Source: a virus. Taken from it: a DNA stretch of 64,000 nt. The notes beneath the pieces are model-generated. The model worked only from the letters and a program-made list of their open reading frames with translations. It searched no databases and was not told where the DNA came from. The position numbers and the translations under genes are program-made. The stretch lies in the IMG/VR virus record IMGVR_UViG_3300025030_000070, positions 1 to 64,000 of that record; one strand, 5' to 3'. Positions within the stretch are counted from its first letter, which is position 1. The number at the start of each line of letters is the position of its first letter. This document shows positions 19,874 to 27,873 of the stretch, in pieces.

Positions 19874-20228
19874 AAAACTTGATACACTTGAAGCTATAAA
19901 AACTGCCTTTAAAGGCAAGGGAGGCGTTAATCCTGAGTCCGAAAGTATTCTTCTCGACAATGGCGCCGAAAAAGCAGATGGATATGTGTCACTTTGGACA
20001 AATCGATCGGACGCATCAAAAATAATTGAGAAATGTGGAAGTTCAATTATAAAGTTCAAAGCTACTGAAGAAGGTGTTCAATTTCACATTGATAGAAAGG
20101 CTTTTCGTGGGATTCATGGAGCTTTTAGAAAGGTATCTTCTACGAAGAAGGAAAAGAGTTCTGTAAAATCTGAAGCAGCAAAATTGAGGATGCAAAAATA
20201 TTGGGAAGATAAAAAGAAAAATTCATAA
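19866..20228 (+). CDS. Hypothetical protein, 120 aa
   Basis: It overlaps the exonuclease gene by 8 bases. The C-terminus is basic and ends in LRMQKYWEDKKK, like the tail of the protein at 3614. It is the last gene before the transposable element; the function is unknown. Confidence 0.55.
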   Translation: MTKKLDTLEAIKTAFKGKGGVNPESESILLDNGAEKADGYVSLWTNRSDASKIIEKCGSSIIKFKATEEGVQFHIDRKAFRGIHGAFRKVSSTKKEKSSVKSEAAKLRMQKYWEDKKKNS

Positions 20229-20251
20229 TCTTCCAAGTTTTTTATTAAAAC

Positions 20252-21606
20252 GTGCCGTAAAACCCATTTATTGCTTTAGCGTGGATGGGATGTAAGGCAC
20301 AAATATAGTAAATTAACCTTGTGAAAGAATATTTGTACAAAAAATGTAGCGGTTATGCGAAAAAGATGTATTTTTGTAAAAAAATAGACTATTTACTAAT
20401 AGATGAAAACAATATTTCGGACATATAAATTCGAATTACAACCAACACAAGAGCAAAAGATGTTGTTGGAAAAGCACTTTGGGTGTACCCGATTTGTGTA
20501 TAATCATTTTCTAAATGAGCGAAAAGAGCAGTATCAAGCAGACAAAAAATCAGATAATTACTATGCACAGGCAGCAACACTAACTGAATTAAAGAAAAAA
20601 GAGGAAACTGTTTGGCTTAAAGAAGTTAACAGCCAATCATTACAATTTGCTTTAAGATGTTTGGATACTGCCTATGTAAACTTCTTTCGTGGTAATGCTA
20701 AGTTTCCACGATTTAAGTCAAGGAAAAAGAAAAATACATTTACTGTTCCTCAATTCGCAAAACTTGAAGCAGATAGGTTTTATGCCCCGAAGTTTAAAGA
20801 AGGAATTAAGGTTAATGTTCACCGAGAAGTAAAAGGTGAAATTGGGAAATGTACTTTAAGCAAAACGCCAACAGGAAAATACTTTGTATCAATTCTATCA
20901 GAAGAACAATATCAGCCAAAAGAAAAGACAGGTGCGGTTTGTGGAATAGACTTGGGATTAAAAGACTTTGCTATTACTTCTGATGGAATTAAATTTAAGA
21001 ATAACAAATACACAAAACAATATGAAAGAAAGTTAGCGGAAGCTCAAAAACATCTTTCTCGTAAAACAAAAGGAAGCTTTTCGTTTGAAAAACAAAGACG
21101 AAAAACAGCCTTAATCCACGAGAAGATAACCAACTCACGAATGGATAATTTACACAAAGTATCCCGTCAATTAGTATCAGATTATGATATAATTGCATTA
21201 GAAGATTTGAATGTAAAGGGAATGGTTAAAAACCACAAACTTGCAAAACACATATCAGATGCCAGTTGGGGAACGTTTGTAAGATTGCTTGAATACAAAG
21301 CAGATTGGAATGATAAACAAATCGTTAAAATCAATCGCTGGTATCCATCGTCAAAAACCTGCTGTGAGTGTGGCTATATAAATCAAGACTTAAATCTTTC
21401 TATAAGAAAATGGACTTGCAAGAATGGACACGTATTAGACCGTGATTTAAATGCTGCAAGGAACATACTTAAAGAAGGATTGAAAATATATGGGCATGGA
21501 CTGCCCATTACAAGGGTGGAGAGGAAATCAGACTTTGGCAACAAAGCACACTCTGTGAAACCCGAAGCCCATCCCATTGCCGTTGGCGTGTGTGGGTAGT
21601 TCACTT
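20252..21606 (+). mobile_element. IS200/IS605-type element with tnpB only
   Basis: The left end is a hairpin (GTGCC/GGCAC outside, CCCAT/ATGGG inside, 20252-20300). The right end is a CCCATCCCATTGCC ... GGCGTGTGTGGGTAG hairpin overlapping the end of tnpB, followed by TTCAC. Only tnpB lies between; no TnpA (Y1 transposase) is seen. A solitary related end occurs at 48626-48671. Exact borders are estimated. Confidence 0.8.
20403..21599 (+). CDS. tnpB: TnpB, RNA-guided nuclease of IS605-type elements
   Basis: 398 aa. TnpB proteins use an RNA from the element's right end to cut DNA. RuvC residues are visible: CGIDLGLKDFAI (Asp, about 181), IIALEDLNVKGM (Glu, about 265) and HVLDRDLNAARN (Asp, about 346). 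A zinc-finger region (KTCCECGYINQDLNL ... WTCKNGH) lies between. The N-terminus FRTYKFELQPTQEQK is typical. All catalytic residues are intact. The C-terminal codons form part of the right-end hairpin. Confidence 0.93.
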   Translation: MKTIFRTYKFELQPTQEQKMLLEKHFGCTRFVYNHFLNERKEQYQADKKSDNYYAQAATLTELKKKEETVWLKEVNSQSLQFALRCLDTAYVNFFRGNAKFPRFKSRKKKNTFTVPQFAKLEADRFYAPKFKEGIKVNVHREVKGEIGKCTLSKTPTGKYFVSILSEEQYQPKEKTGAVCGIDLGLKDFAITSDGIKFKNNKYTKQYERKLAEAQKHLSRKTKGSFSFEKQRRKTALIHEKITNSRMDNLHKVSRQLVSDYDIIALEDLNVKGMVKNHKLAKHISDASWGTFVRLLEYKADWNDKQIVKINRWYPSSKTCCECGYINQDLNLSIRKWTCKNGHVLDRDLNAARNILKEGLKIYGHGLPITRVERKSDFGNKAHSVKPEAHPIAVGVCG

Positions 21607-21614
21607 AGGAAAAT

Positions 21615-22991
21615 ATGGCATTTACACAAGCAATAAATGTTTCTGGTTCTGATGCCTTTCTTACAACTTTAAAGAATGCTTTAACATCTTCTGGATGGCA
21701 AGTATTAGAAATAAACACTTCTAGTGTAAGTCCACCAAATATGTTAAATGGAATTGTTGGAAGAGAAATAATTTTCAGATCAACAGGAAGTGTTTCCGAT
21801 CCAACACGATTTTATATTTCTGCCTATAGACACACATATTCTTCAAATAGCACTAATAGGATTGGATTCATAACTTTTACAGGAGCAAAAAACTTTGACA
21901 ATCCGGTTTCAATATCATCCTTGTCGAGATCATCGGGTGGAAGTCTTATATTCGCTACATCCAACGAACCACATAATTTAGAAGTTGGAGACACTATAAT
22001 AATAAATGGAGCCGATCGACCTGAAATGAATGAAGGTTGGTCACCAAACACTAGTCATGGACCAATACAGGGAGCAAAAGTATTTAGCGTAGCTACAACT
22101 TCATCATTTACATATTTTTCAAATTACACAACCGCAAACACAGCTTCAGGTGGAAATGTATTAGCTGTGTATAATGTAGGCGGAGATCGATCTACAGCAG
22201 CAGGACAAGGAATAGATTTAATTTTAACTGGATCAATTTCAATACATATGTATCATGATGCTTTCAGAGCATGTGGTATTGTAAGTCAAAGCAATGCGCT
22301 TCAGACATTCTATATTGGAGAAACTTCCCGCGATCACATTCCTCTGGACTTTAGAGGCAGGGCATATATATCTACCAATATTGGTTCAGGATCCGTAACA
22401 GCAAGTTTAGATAGAAATGTAGAAAATATAAGAGTAGGGCAAAAAATATGCTTTATCTGCCCGAGTGGATCAGCAGGGACCGGCTCCTTCGAAAGAACTA
22501 CAATAACTTCGAAACCAACTAGTTCTTCGTTCGGATGTGTCTTAGCGAATTCATATCCTTCTGGAACTCTTGTTGGAGAGGATCCAGTTCCGTCGATGGT
22601 TTTAGGTGTATTAGGGGGAAATCCGTCAAGTAATTTGTCACTCAATCAAAGAGATATAAACTTTATATTTTATAATAATTGTACTAGAGATGAATTAAAC
22701 CCTAGAAATAAACAAATATATTTTGCGAATCAACCTACTGGTTTGACTGAAGCCGATATTGATCCTGACGCTATGGATTATCTTAACGGAAGATATATAT
22801 TTGTTCGAAGCTCTACTGCTCCAACAGGGATTAGAAGATTGGTTGGTTTTGTTACTTTTCCAATCGGTCCACAATCAAATAAAGATATAATTACAACTGG
22901 AGCATCAGGGTCTGGCGATTATCAATCTTGGCCAAGTTCAACAACTATGGGTGGATCATTTTCTTTAGCTATAGGACCTATGAGTTCGTAA
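21615..22991 (+). CDS. Virion-type structural protein, 458 aa (copy 1)
   Basis: Rich in Ser, Thr, Gly and Asn with a beta pattern typical of tail or baseplate proteins. It is paralogous to the protein at 23314. Both start MA[FY]TQS/A with ALTSxGW soon after, and share a long block around residues 255-325 (VTASLDR, NIRxGQ, PSGSAGTGSFER, TSKPTSSSFGCVL, YPSGTLVGEDP). It begins a few bases after the TnpB element. Confidence 0.65.
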   Translation: MAFTQAINVSGSDAFLTTLKNALTSSGWQVLEINTSSVSPPNMLNGIVGREIIFRSTGSVSDPTRFYISAYRHTYSSNSTNRIGFITFTGAKNFDNPVSISSLSRSSGGSLIFATSNEPHNLEVGDTIIINGADRPEMNEGWSPNTSHGPIQGAKVFSVATTSSFTYFSNYTTANTASGGNVLAVYNVGGDRSTAAGQGIDLILTGSISIHMYHDAFRACGIVSQSNALQTFYIGETSRDHIPLDFRGRAYISTNIGSGSVTASLDRNVENIRVGQKICFICPSGSAGTGSFERTTITSKPTSSSFGCVLANSYPSGTLVGEDPVPSMVLGVLGGNPSSNLSLNQRDINFIFYNNCTRDELNPRNKQIYFANQPTGLTEADIDPDAMDYLNGRYIFVRSSTAPTGIRRLVGFVTFPIGPQSNKDIITTGASGSGDYQSWPSSTTMGGSFSLAIGPMSS

Positions 22992-23033
22992 TATTTAGAA
23001 AATAAGAACTATTTATGACTAGAGATTAATTTT

Positions 23034-23291
23034 ATGGCAAGAAAAAAAATAGCAACTTCTGTGGAAGAACTTGAAAATATTGTCAATATTGATAATGCTA
23101 TGATAGCTAGTCATCCAAAAATTGGTAGAAGAAATGCTGTGGCAACTATTTTAAGATCAATTGCCGACTCCATTGAAAATGGAGATGTTAATTCGCTTCC
23201 ATCCATTCAGTGGAGCGGAACTAACAGTTGTTCCGGAACGATAAATTTCTTTGACTCAGGAATAGAAAATTTTAACTTTGAAATGAGTTAG
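23034..23291 (+). CDS. Hypothetical protein, 85 aa
   Basis: Lies between the two paralogous structural genes. The N-terminal half is helical (VEELENIVNIDNAMIASH); the end is beta-like. It may be a chaperone or small virion part, but nothing proves this. Confidence 0.5.
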   Translation: MARKKIATSVEELENIVNIDNAMIASHPKIGRRNAVATILRSIADSIENGDVNSLPSIQWSGTNSCSGTINFFDSGIENFNFEMS

Positions 23292-23313
23292 AGTTAGTTA
23301 GGAAAGAAGATAA

Positions 23314-24705
23314 ATGGCATATACTCAATCGGCCGGAATCGCAAACATTGATGCGTTAATGACTTTCTTCAAAAATGCGTTGACATCTAATGGGTGGACA
23401 CATTTTGCGATGAACACATCTTCTTTACATCCAAATACTGATTTAATTGGGCGACAAGATGTTTTTAGAATAAATGGCACAACAGCAGATCCAACTAAGG
23501 GATATGTTACAATTTATAGAGATACTCAAAGCAATTGTTGTGATGATAGAATAAAATTTATTAGTTTTTCTGGTGAAAAGGGTTTTTCAAATCCAATCAT
23601 TATATCGCAAATATCACGTTCTACTGGTGCAAGCACAATTATCCAAGTAACCTGCTCGGCTCCTCATAATTTAGTTTCTGGAGATCATGTTATTATTAAT
23701 GGGACACCACATTCTTCTTCTTTTCATGAAGGATGGATCACTTCCACTAATATCGGTCCAGGAAACGGCGGGTTTATTATTACAACTACTAGTTCGGCTC
23801 CGTCAACAAATACATTCACATATTTATCGTTACCTACCTTGTCGACTCCGGCTGATTCTGTTTCTGGTGGATATGTTTTAGCTGTCTATAATCCAACAAG
23901 TGATTATAATTCTGGAGTTAATAATGGAGTTGGTCTGACATTAAATGATGCTAATATGGCATGTTTTATGTATTATGATGAGTGGAGAATGTGTGGACTT
24001 GTTAATCAAGGTGGAACGTATCAAACATTTTATCTAGGCGAAGTTGGCAGAGATCATGTTCCTCAAGATTTTAATGGAAGAGCATTTTTATTGACAAACA
24101 TTACAGCGGGTGCTGTAACGGCAAGTTTAGATAGAGATGTTGCGAATATAAGGACAGGACAAAGAATATCTTTTGTTCATCCTAGTGGTTCTGCCGGTAC
24201 AGGATCTTTCGAAAGAGTGTTGGTAACGTCAAAACCAACGAGCTCTTCATTTGGGTGCGTTTTATCTAATTCATATCCGTCAGGAACTCTTGTTGGAGAA
24301 GATCCGTTACCATTACTAATTTTTGGTGGGTTAGGAACTTCTCCATCCGACACCTTCTCGTCGCGCACGGCGAGATTTATATTTCATTTAGATATGACTA
24401 GAGATCCAACAAGTCCAGCTACTGCGCAAACAATGACACAAATATTAGATACTGGAATAACTGAATCTTATATAGATCCAGATTCAACGGATTATCATCA
24501 AGGAAGAGACATTTTCTTACAGCGCGGGACCGCCCCAACAGGAATAAGAGGACGTATGGTAGGATTTGTAGCATTTCCAATAAGTGTTCAAAATGATCAA
24601 GATATTATGAGAACAGGTGGTGATGCCATAACTGACGATTATAAGGCTTTTGTAAGTTTATCATTCTCAAGTTTCTTGATAGGAATAGGTCCAGGCGCTA
24701 CTTAA
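23314..24705 (+). CDS. Virion-type structural protein, 463 aa (copy 2)
   Basis: A tandem paralogue of the 21615 gene. The central block (VTASLDRDVANIRTGQ, PSGSAGTGSFERVLVTSKPT, SSSFGCVLSNSYPSGTLVG) is nearly unchanged, while the N- and C-terminal parts have diverged. This pattern suggests a shared fold with different surfaces. Confidence 0.65.
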   Translation: MAYTQSAGIANIDALMTFFKNALTSNGWTHFAMNTSSLHPNTDLIGRQDVFRINGTTADPTKGYVTIYRDTQSNCCDDRIKFISFSGEKGFSNPIIISQISRSTGASTIIQVTCSAPHNLVSGDHVIINGTPHSSSFHEGWITSTNIGPGNGGFIITTTSSAPSTNTFTYLSLPTLSTPADSVSGGYVLAVYNPTSDYNSGVNNGVGLTLNDANMACFMYYDEWRMCGLVNQGGTYQTFYLGEVGRDHVPQDFNGRAFLLTNITAGAVTASLDRDVANIRTGQRISFVHPSGSAGTGSFERVLVTSKPTSSSFGCVLSNSYPSGTLVGEDPLPLLIFGGLGTSPSDTFSSRTARFIFHLDMTRDPTSPATAQTMTQILDTGITESYIDPDSTDYHQGRDIFLQRGTAPTGIRGRMVGFVAFPISVQNDQDIMRTGGDAITDDYKAFVSLSFSSFLIGIGPGAT

Positions 24706-24710
24706 TGTAA

Positions 24711-25184
24711 ATGGCAACTTTTTCTGGATCGTTACCGATACCTAACTTTTATCCAGCATTAAATATTTTTAATACTTCTCCGGAAATAAATTCTATTTCC
24801 TTTAGAGCTGCAGCCATTAACACAGCAACTGGAAGCGCTTCGAATACATATCCTGCTTTATTGGTTTCGCGAGTTGCGGTTTCAACAGATATTTCAGTAT
24901 ATTTAGCAGTTCAGCCACCATTTGATAGAGTGTCAATATGTGATGAACCGTTATCAATTACAGTAACGGCACTATCAAATACAGAAGTTAAGGTTTTGTT
25001 TTCTTTTCCTGTTATTAACAATTTTGCTTTAACAAATCCACAAAATTATATTTTTACTCCATCTTTAACTGTTGAATCGGTTGTTCCAAATTCAGTTAAT
25101 GATCCCAATTATGTAATATTAACAGTAAGCAGCATGCTACAACAAACTTATTCATTGAATATTTTAACAATTGAACCTGTTTAG
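24711..25184 (+). CDS. Ig-like structural protein, 157 aa
   Basis: Begins 5 bases after the copy 2 stop. The second half (TVTALSNTEVKVLFSFPVIN, NFALTNPQNYIF) resembles an Ig-like sandwich with the LTNPxNY motif seen in bacterial surface and phage tail proteins. It is probably a small virion protein. Confidence 0.55.
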   Translation: MATFSGSLPIPNFYPALNIFNTSPEINSISFRAAAINTATGSASNTYPALLVSRVAVSTDISVYLAVQPPFDRVSICDEPLSITVTALSNTEVKVLFSFPVINNFALTNPQNYIFTPSLTVESVVPNSVNDPNYVILTVSSMLQQTYSLNILTIEPV

Positions 25185-25196
25185 CATCAAATTATC

Positions 25197-25225
25197 TTGA
25201 CAACGTTTTATTGTAATGCTAAGAT
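25197..25225 (+). promoter_or_regulatory. Sigma-70-type promoter
   Basis: TTGACA (25197-25202), 17 bases, TAAGAT (25220-25225), 15 bases before the gene at 25241. Confidence 0.7.
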
Positions 25226-25240
25226 AAGAATAGGATACCT

Positions 25241-25654
25241 ATGTTTTCTGAAAGAAAAATTGAATTGGGTATTAAAAAATTAACTCGTTGGGCTTCGAAG
25301 CTAGGTTATAAAATATATTTTGGATTTCTTTATGATGATGAAATCAATTTTATTGAAAAAACAATAACAATATGTACGAGATATAAAAAAGAATCTCAAT
25401 TATATGCTCTCGTTCATGAATGTGGACATGTTGTTATCAATAAAAAACTTGATTCTTTTAAAAAACGATATATAGAACATTCTAAAATCTACCAAATAGA
25501 TGCTATTGCTGAAGAGATAGATGCTTGGCGGCGCGGCCAAGAATTAGCTACACGTCTCAAAATTACTATTAATGGAGATAATTATAATAAGGAGATGGCT
25601 AAATGGGTATATACATATGTTGAAGAAGCATGCGAACGCTTTAAAAAACAATGA
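25241..25654 (+). CDS. ImmA/IrrE-like zinc metallopeptidase, 137 aa
   Basis: YALVHECGHVVI near residue 65 holds the HExxH zinc site, and DAIAEEIDAWRRGQEL about 27 residues later gives the third ligand region. Such small peptidases often cut repressors. It is led by its own promoter and coupled to the next gene by ATGA. Confidence 0.7.
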   Translation: MFSERKIELGIKKLTRWASKLGYKIYFGFLYDDEINFIEKTITICTRYKKESQLYALVHECGHVVINKKLDSFKKRYIEHSKIYQIDAIAEEIDAWRRGQELATRLKITINGDNYNKEMAKWVYTYVEEACERFKKQ

Positions 25655-25923
25655 TTACAAACGAACCCAATATATTTGGTTTTAATTATCTCAAGAATTT
25701 TGATAAAGGTGATTGTGTATCGTTTACTGAATTGGGTGGTGAAAAAAGTTATGGTATAATAGTTGATATTTATACTAAGGAAATAGGCATAAATAGACAA
25801 TGCGTAATAGCACAAATTAGAACTATGAGGGGAATTACAATTAAAACACCATTGGCTGTTATAAAATTAGAAGCGAAGGTTAAACGTCATGAAAAAAAAG
25901 GAAGAAAAATGGGAAAAGATTGA
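25651..25923 (+). CDS. Hypothetical protein, 90 aa
   Basis: The middle FDKGDCVSFTELGGEKSYGI suggests a small SH3-like barrel, similar in type to the genes near the left edge of the window. The C-terminus is basic. It overlaps both neighbours. Confidence 0.55.
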   Translation: MITNEPNIFGFNYLKNFDKGDCVSFTELGGEKSYGIIVDIYTKEIGINRQCVIAQIRTMRGITIKTPLAVIKLEAKVKRHEKKGRKMGKD

Positions 25924-26137
25924 ATGTCCTTCTAAAGCTTTTCCAAAGATATTTATTACATGGCGTGTTTATTGGATAAGTAAATATTATTGTAAAATAA
26001 AACATTTTGAATTTGCTTCTCATTCAGAAGCATATAAGATGATGTGTCTGTTTTTGAAAAATAAAAAATGTTCATGGATTCAAAAAAATGAAAAGGTTTT
26101 CTTTATATCCTGTAATCATCCCATGTGGGATCCGTGA
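25889..26137 (+). CDS. Hypothetical protein, 82 aa (paralogue of the left-edge gene)
   Basis: SEAYKMMCLFLKNKKCSWIQ near residue 50 matches the C-terminal part of the truncated gene at 1-156. The N-terminus is basic. Its end overlaps the membrane-protein gene at 26088 by 50 bases. Confidence 0.55.
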   Translation: MKKKEEKWEKIECPSKAFPKIFITWRVYWISKYYCKIKHFEFASHSEAYKMMCLFLKNKKCSWIQKNEKVFFISCNHPMWDP

Positions 26138-26435
26138 AAATACCATTAGAATACTTAAAATCCTTCTCTTATTTACACTAATAACAAATTTTATAGATGC
26201 TATTTTGTCTTTAAAATTTATAAATTTTCCAACACTTAGTGATTACAATCCTCTAATGTATTATCTTTTAGAGCATTCGAGAGTATCTTTTATTTTCATT
26301 AAAGGATTGTTAATTCCTTTCTTTATTCTTACTATTTTCAAATATGTTACAACTCCCATAGGTATAATTGGAACATTTATTGTAAGTATTTCTTATATGA
26401 TAGTATTGTATGCTTGGGTTCAAGTTATGTTTTGA
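26088..26435 (+). CDS. Membrane protein, 115 aa
   Basis: Three hydrophobic segments can be seen (ILLLFTLITNFIDAILSL, FIFIKGLLIPFFILTIF and IIGTFIVSISYMIVLYAW). FIDAILSLKF followed by NPLMYYLLEH resembles small DUF5658-like membrane proteins. The start is inside the previous gene; no later ATG precedes the first helix. Confidence 0.55.
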   Translation: MKRFSLYPVIIPCGIRENTIRILKILLLFTLITNFIDAILSLKFINFPTLSDYNPLMYYLLEHSRVSFIFIKGLLIPFFILTIFKYVTTPIGIIGTFIVSISYMIVLYAWVQVMF

Positions 26436-26455
26436 ACTATTTACATAACAAACGT

Positions 26456-26872
26456 ATGAATAAGAATGTAAAAATCATTTCAGAATACCAAGACTTAATT
26501 AGAGGATTATATGGATATGCGAAAGAGTGTCTTCAATTTGATGAAGATGCTAAAATTTCTTTCATTCATAGTAGTAAAAATGCTAGTAATCCTCTAGGAA
26601 AAACAGCTTTCTACGATCCAGAACAAAAGAAAATTTCTATATTCATAACTGGAAGGCATATAAAAGATGTTTGTAGGAGTCTAACCCACGAAATTGTGCA
26701 TCATGCTCAGAATTGCCGAGGAGATCTTCAAGGACATTCTACTGATGAAGGATACGCACAGGAAAATTCTCATTTGAGACGAATGGAAGAAGAAGCATAT
26801 CTAGCAGGCAATCTAATTTTTCGTGATTACGAAGACAAAATTAAAAAGGAGAATAATAATGAAAGGTACTAA
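26456..26872 (+). CDS. HExxH metallopeptidase-like phage protein, 138 aa
   Basis: ATG 26456 is the natural start. RSLTHEIVHHAQNCRGDLQG carries HExxH, and a Glu-rich segment MEEEAYLAGNLIFRDYED follows, as in a conserved family in T4-like and other large phages. Biological activity is unproven. The last codons (KKENNNE) also form the ribosome binding site of the next gene. Confidence 0.65.
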   Translation: MNKNVKIISEYQDLIRGLYGYAKECLQFDEDAKISFIHSSKNASNPLGKTAFYDPEQKKISIFITGRHIKDVCRSLTHEIVHHAQNCRGDLQGHSTDEGYAQENSHLRRMEEEAYLAGNLIFRDYEDKIKKENNNERY

Positions 26873-27131
26873 AAGACTAAATAGCATAAAATATGACAAT
26901 CCTGTCGATGAAGCTGAAGAAGAAACAGTTAATGATGCTGCAGAAACTACTAAAAAAACAATTAAAGAAAGTTATTTTGAGAAATTAGCTAGAAAAAATG
27001 AAACATCTGCTGAAAAAATAATGCCAGAAGATAAGGAACATTTAACGAAAAATAAAATTCGTTTAAATGAAGAGCTTATGCGTCGTTGGATTAAAGTAGA
27101 AAAAAAGGAGAATAATAATGAATCCACGTAG
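26859..27131 (+). CDS. Hypothetical acidic protein, 90 aa
   Basis: ATG 26859 follows AAAAAGGAG at ideal spacing. Rich in Glu and Lys; ends IRLNEELMRRWIKVEKKENN, like the prohead-core or scaffold-linked small proteins of large phages. The 20-base segment covering its ribosome binding site is repeated before the next gene. Confidence 0.55.
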   Translation: MKGTKRLNSIKYDNPVDEAEEETVNDAAETTKKTIKESYFEKLARKNETSAEKIMPEDKEHLTKNKIRLNEELMRRWIKVEKKENNNEST

Positions 27132-27303
27132 AAGACGACAGAAAAAAATGATTGAAAGAAATCTTCAGGTCGGAAATGTTCAAGTTCCAGTTGAAGTTAC
27201 ATCTCCGGTTGTAGTTTCAGAATCGGCAATAGTGGTTGAATCAATTCAAGAAGTGGAAGAAGAGTCTTTTGTAAGTGTTGTTGAAGAAAAGGTTGAAGAG
27301 TAA
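27118..27303 (+). CDS. Hypothetical protein, 61 aa
   Basis: The start is basic (MNPRRRRQKKMIERN), followed by a Val/Glu-rich tail. It is preceded by a strong AAAAAAGGAG site that is part of the upstream coding region. Confidence 0.5.
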   Translation: MNPRRRRQKKMIERNLQVGNVQVPVEVTSPVVVSESAIVVESIQEVEEESFVSVVEEKVEE

Positions 27304-27304
27304 A

Positions 27305-27568
27305 ATGAAATCAAGAGATTTTCTCAATATCTTACAGAGAGATTTTTTACTAAATGAAGGAGTAGCTGGAATAAACAGTTATATTCAATCATTGACGGAT
27401 GTATTGTCAACATTTACCCCCAGAACAGTAGGAGACTCAAGAAGATTAGAAGTGGCAAGAGAAAATCTCTTAAACGTAAAAAGGCATGTTAAGCGCCTGG
27501 AAGAAAAAATTTCTATACTTGAGGAAGAGAATACTGTACTCAAGGAAAAGAAAATTAGGAAAAGATAA
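27305..27568 (+). CDS. Coiled-coil protein, 87 aa
   Basis: ATG 27305 lies just after the previous stop. The C-terminal half (VKRHVKRLEEKISILEEENT) is a coiled coil. Its last base overlaps the GIY-YIG remnant. The function is unknown. Confidence 0.55.
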   Translation: MKSRDFLNILQRDFLLNEGVAGINSYIQSLTDVLSTFTPRTVGDSRRLEVARENLLNVKRHVKRLEEKISILEEENTVLKEKKIRKR

Positions 27569-27873
27569 TGAGCGGCATTTACCAAATAAAAAATCTTGTC
27601 AATGGTAAGGTTTGTGTGGGAAGCACTATTTCGTTTCGTAAAAGATTTTTAGAACATAAAAAAGATTTGTTAAGAAATGAACACGATAATGATCATTTGC
27701 AAAAGACTTGGAATAAAGTTAACCTAATACGAAAAAAATGGAAACAAAATGAAAATACACAAGTTGGATTAGCAAAAGAGTTTAATGTTTCTAGAGGATG
27801 TATAAGAGCGATTTTAAAAAATAGAACTTGGATAAGTGAAAATCAATCAGGCTTTTCACAAAATGGTGAATAA
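27568..27873 (+). CDS. GIY-YIG homing endonuclease, internally shortened
   Basis: 101 aa. SGIYQIKNLVNGKVCVGSTI then FRKRFLEHKKDLL begins a GIY-YIG domain in which the second motif reads VCVGS. The domain breaks off after HLQKTWNK and continues straight into a helix-turn-helix (NTQVGLAKEFNVSRGCIRAI). In intact enzymes the catalytic Glu and a linker lie between, so this is probably an inactive remnant with an internal deletion. The following gene starts inside its 3' end. Confidence 0.7.
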   Translation: MSGIYQIKNLVNGKVCVGSTISFRKRFLEHKKDLLRNEHDNDHLQKTWNKVNLIRKKWKQNENTQVGLAKEFNVSRGCIRAILKNRTWISENQSGFSQNGE

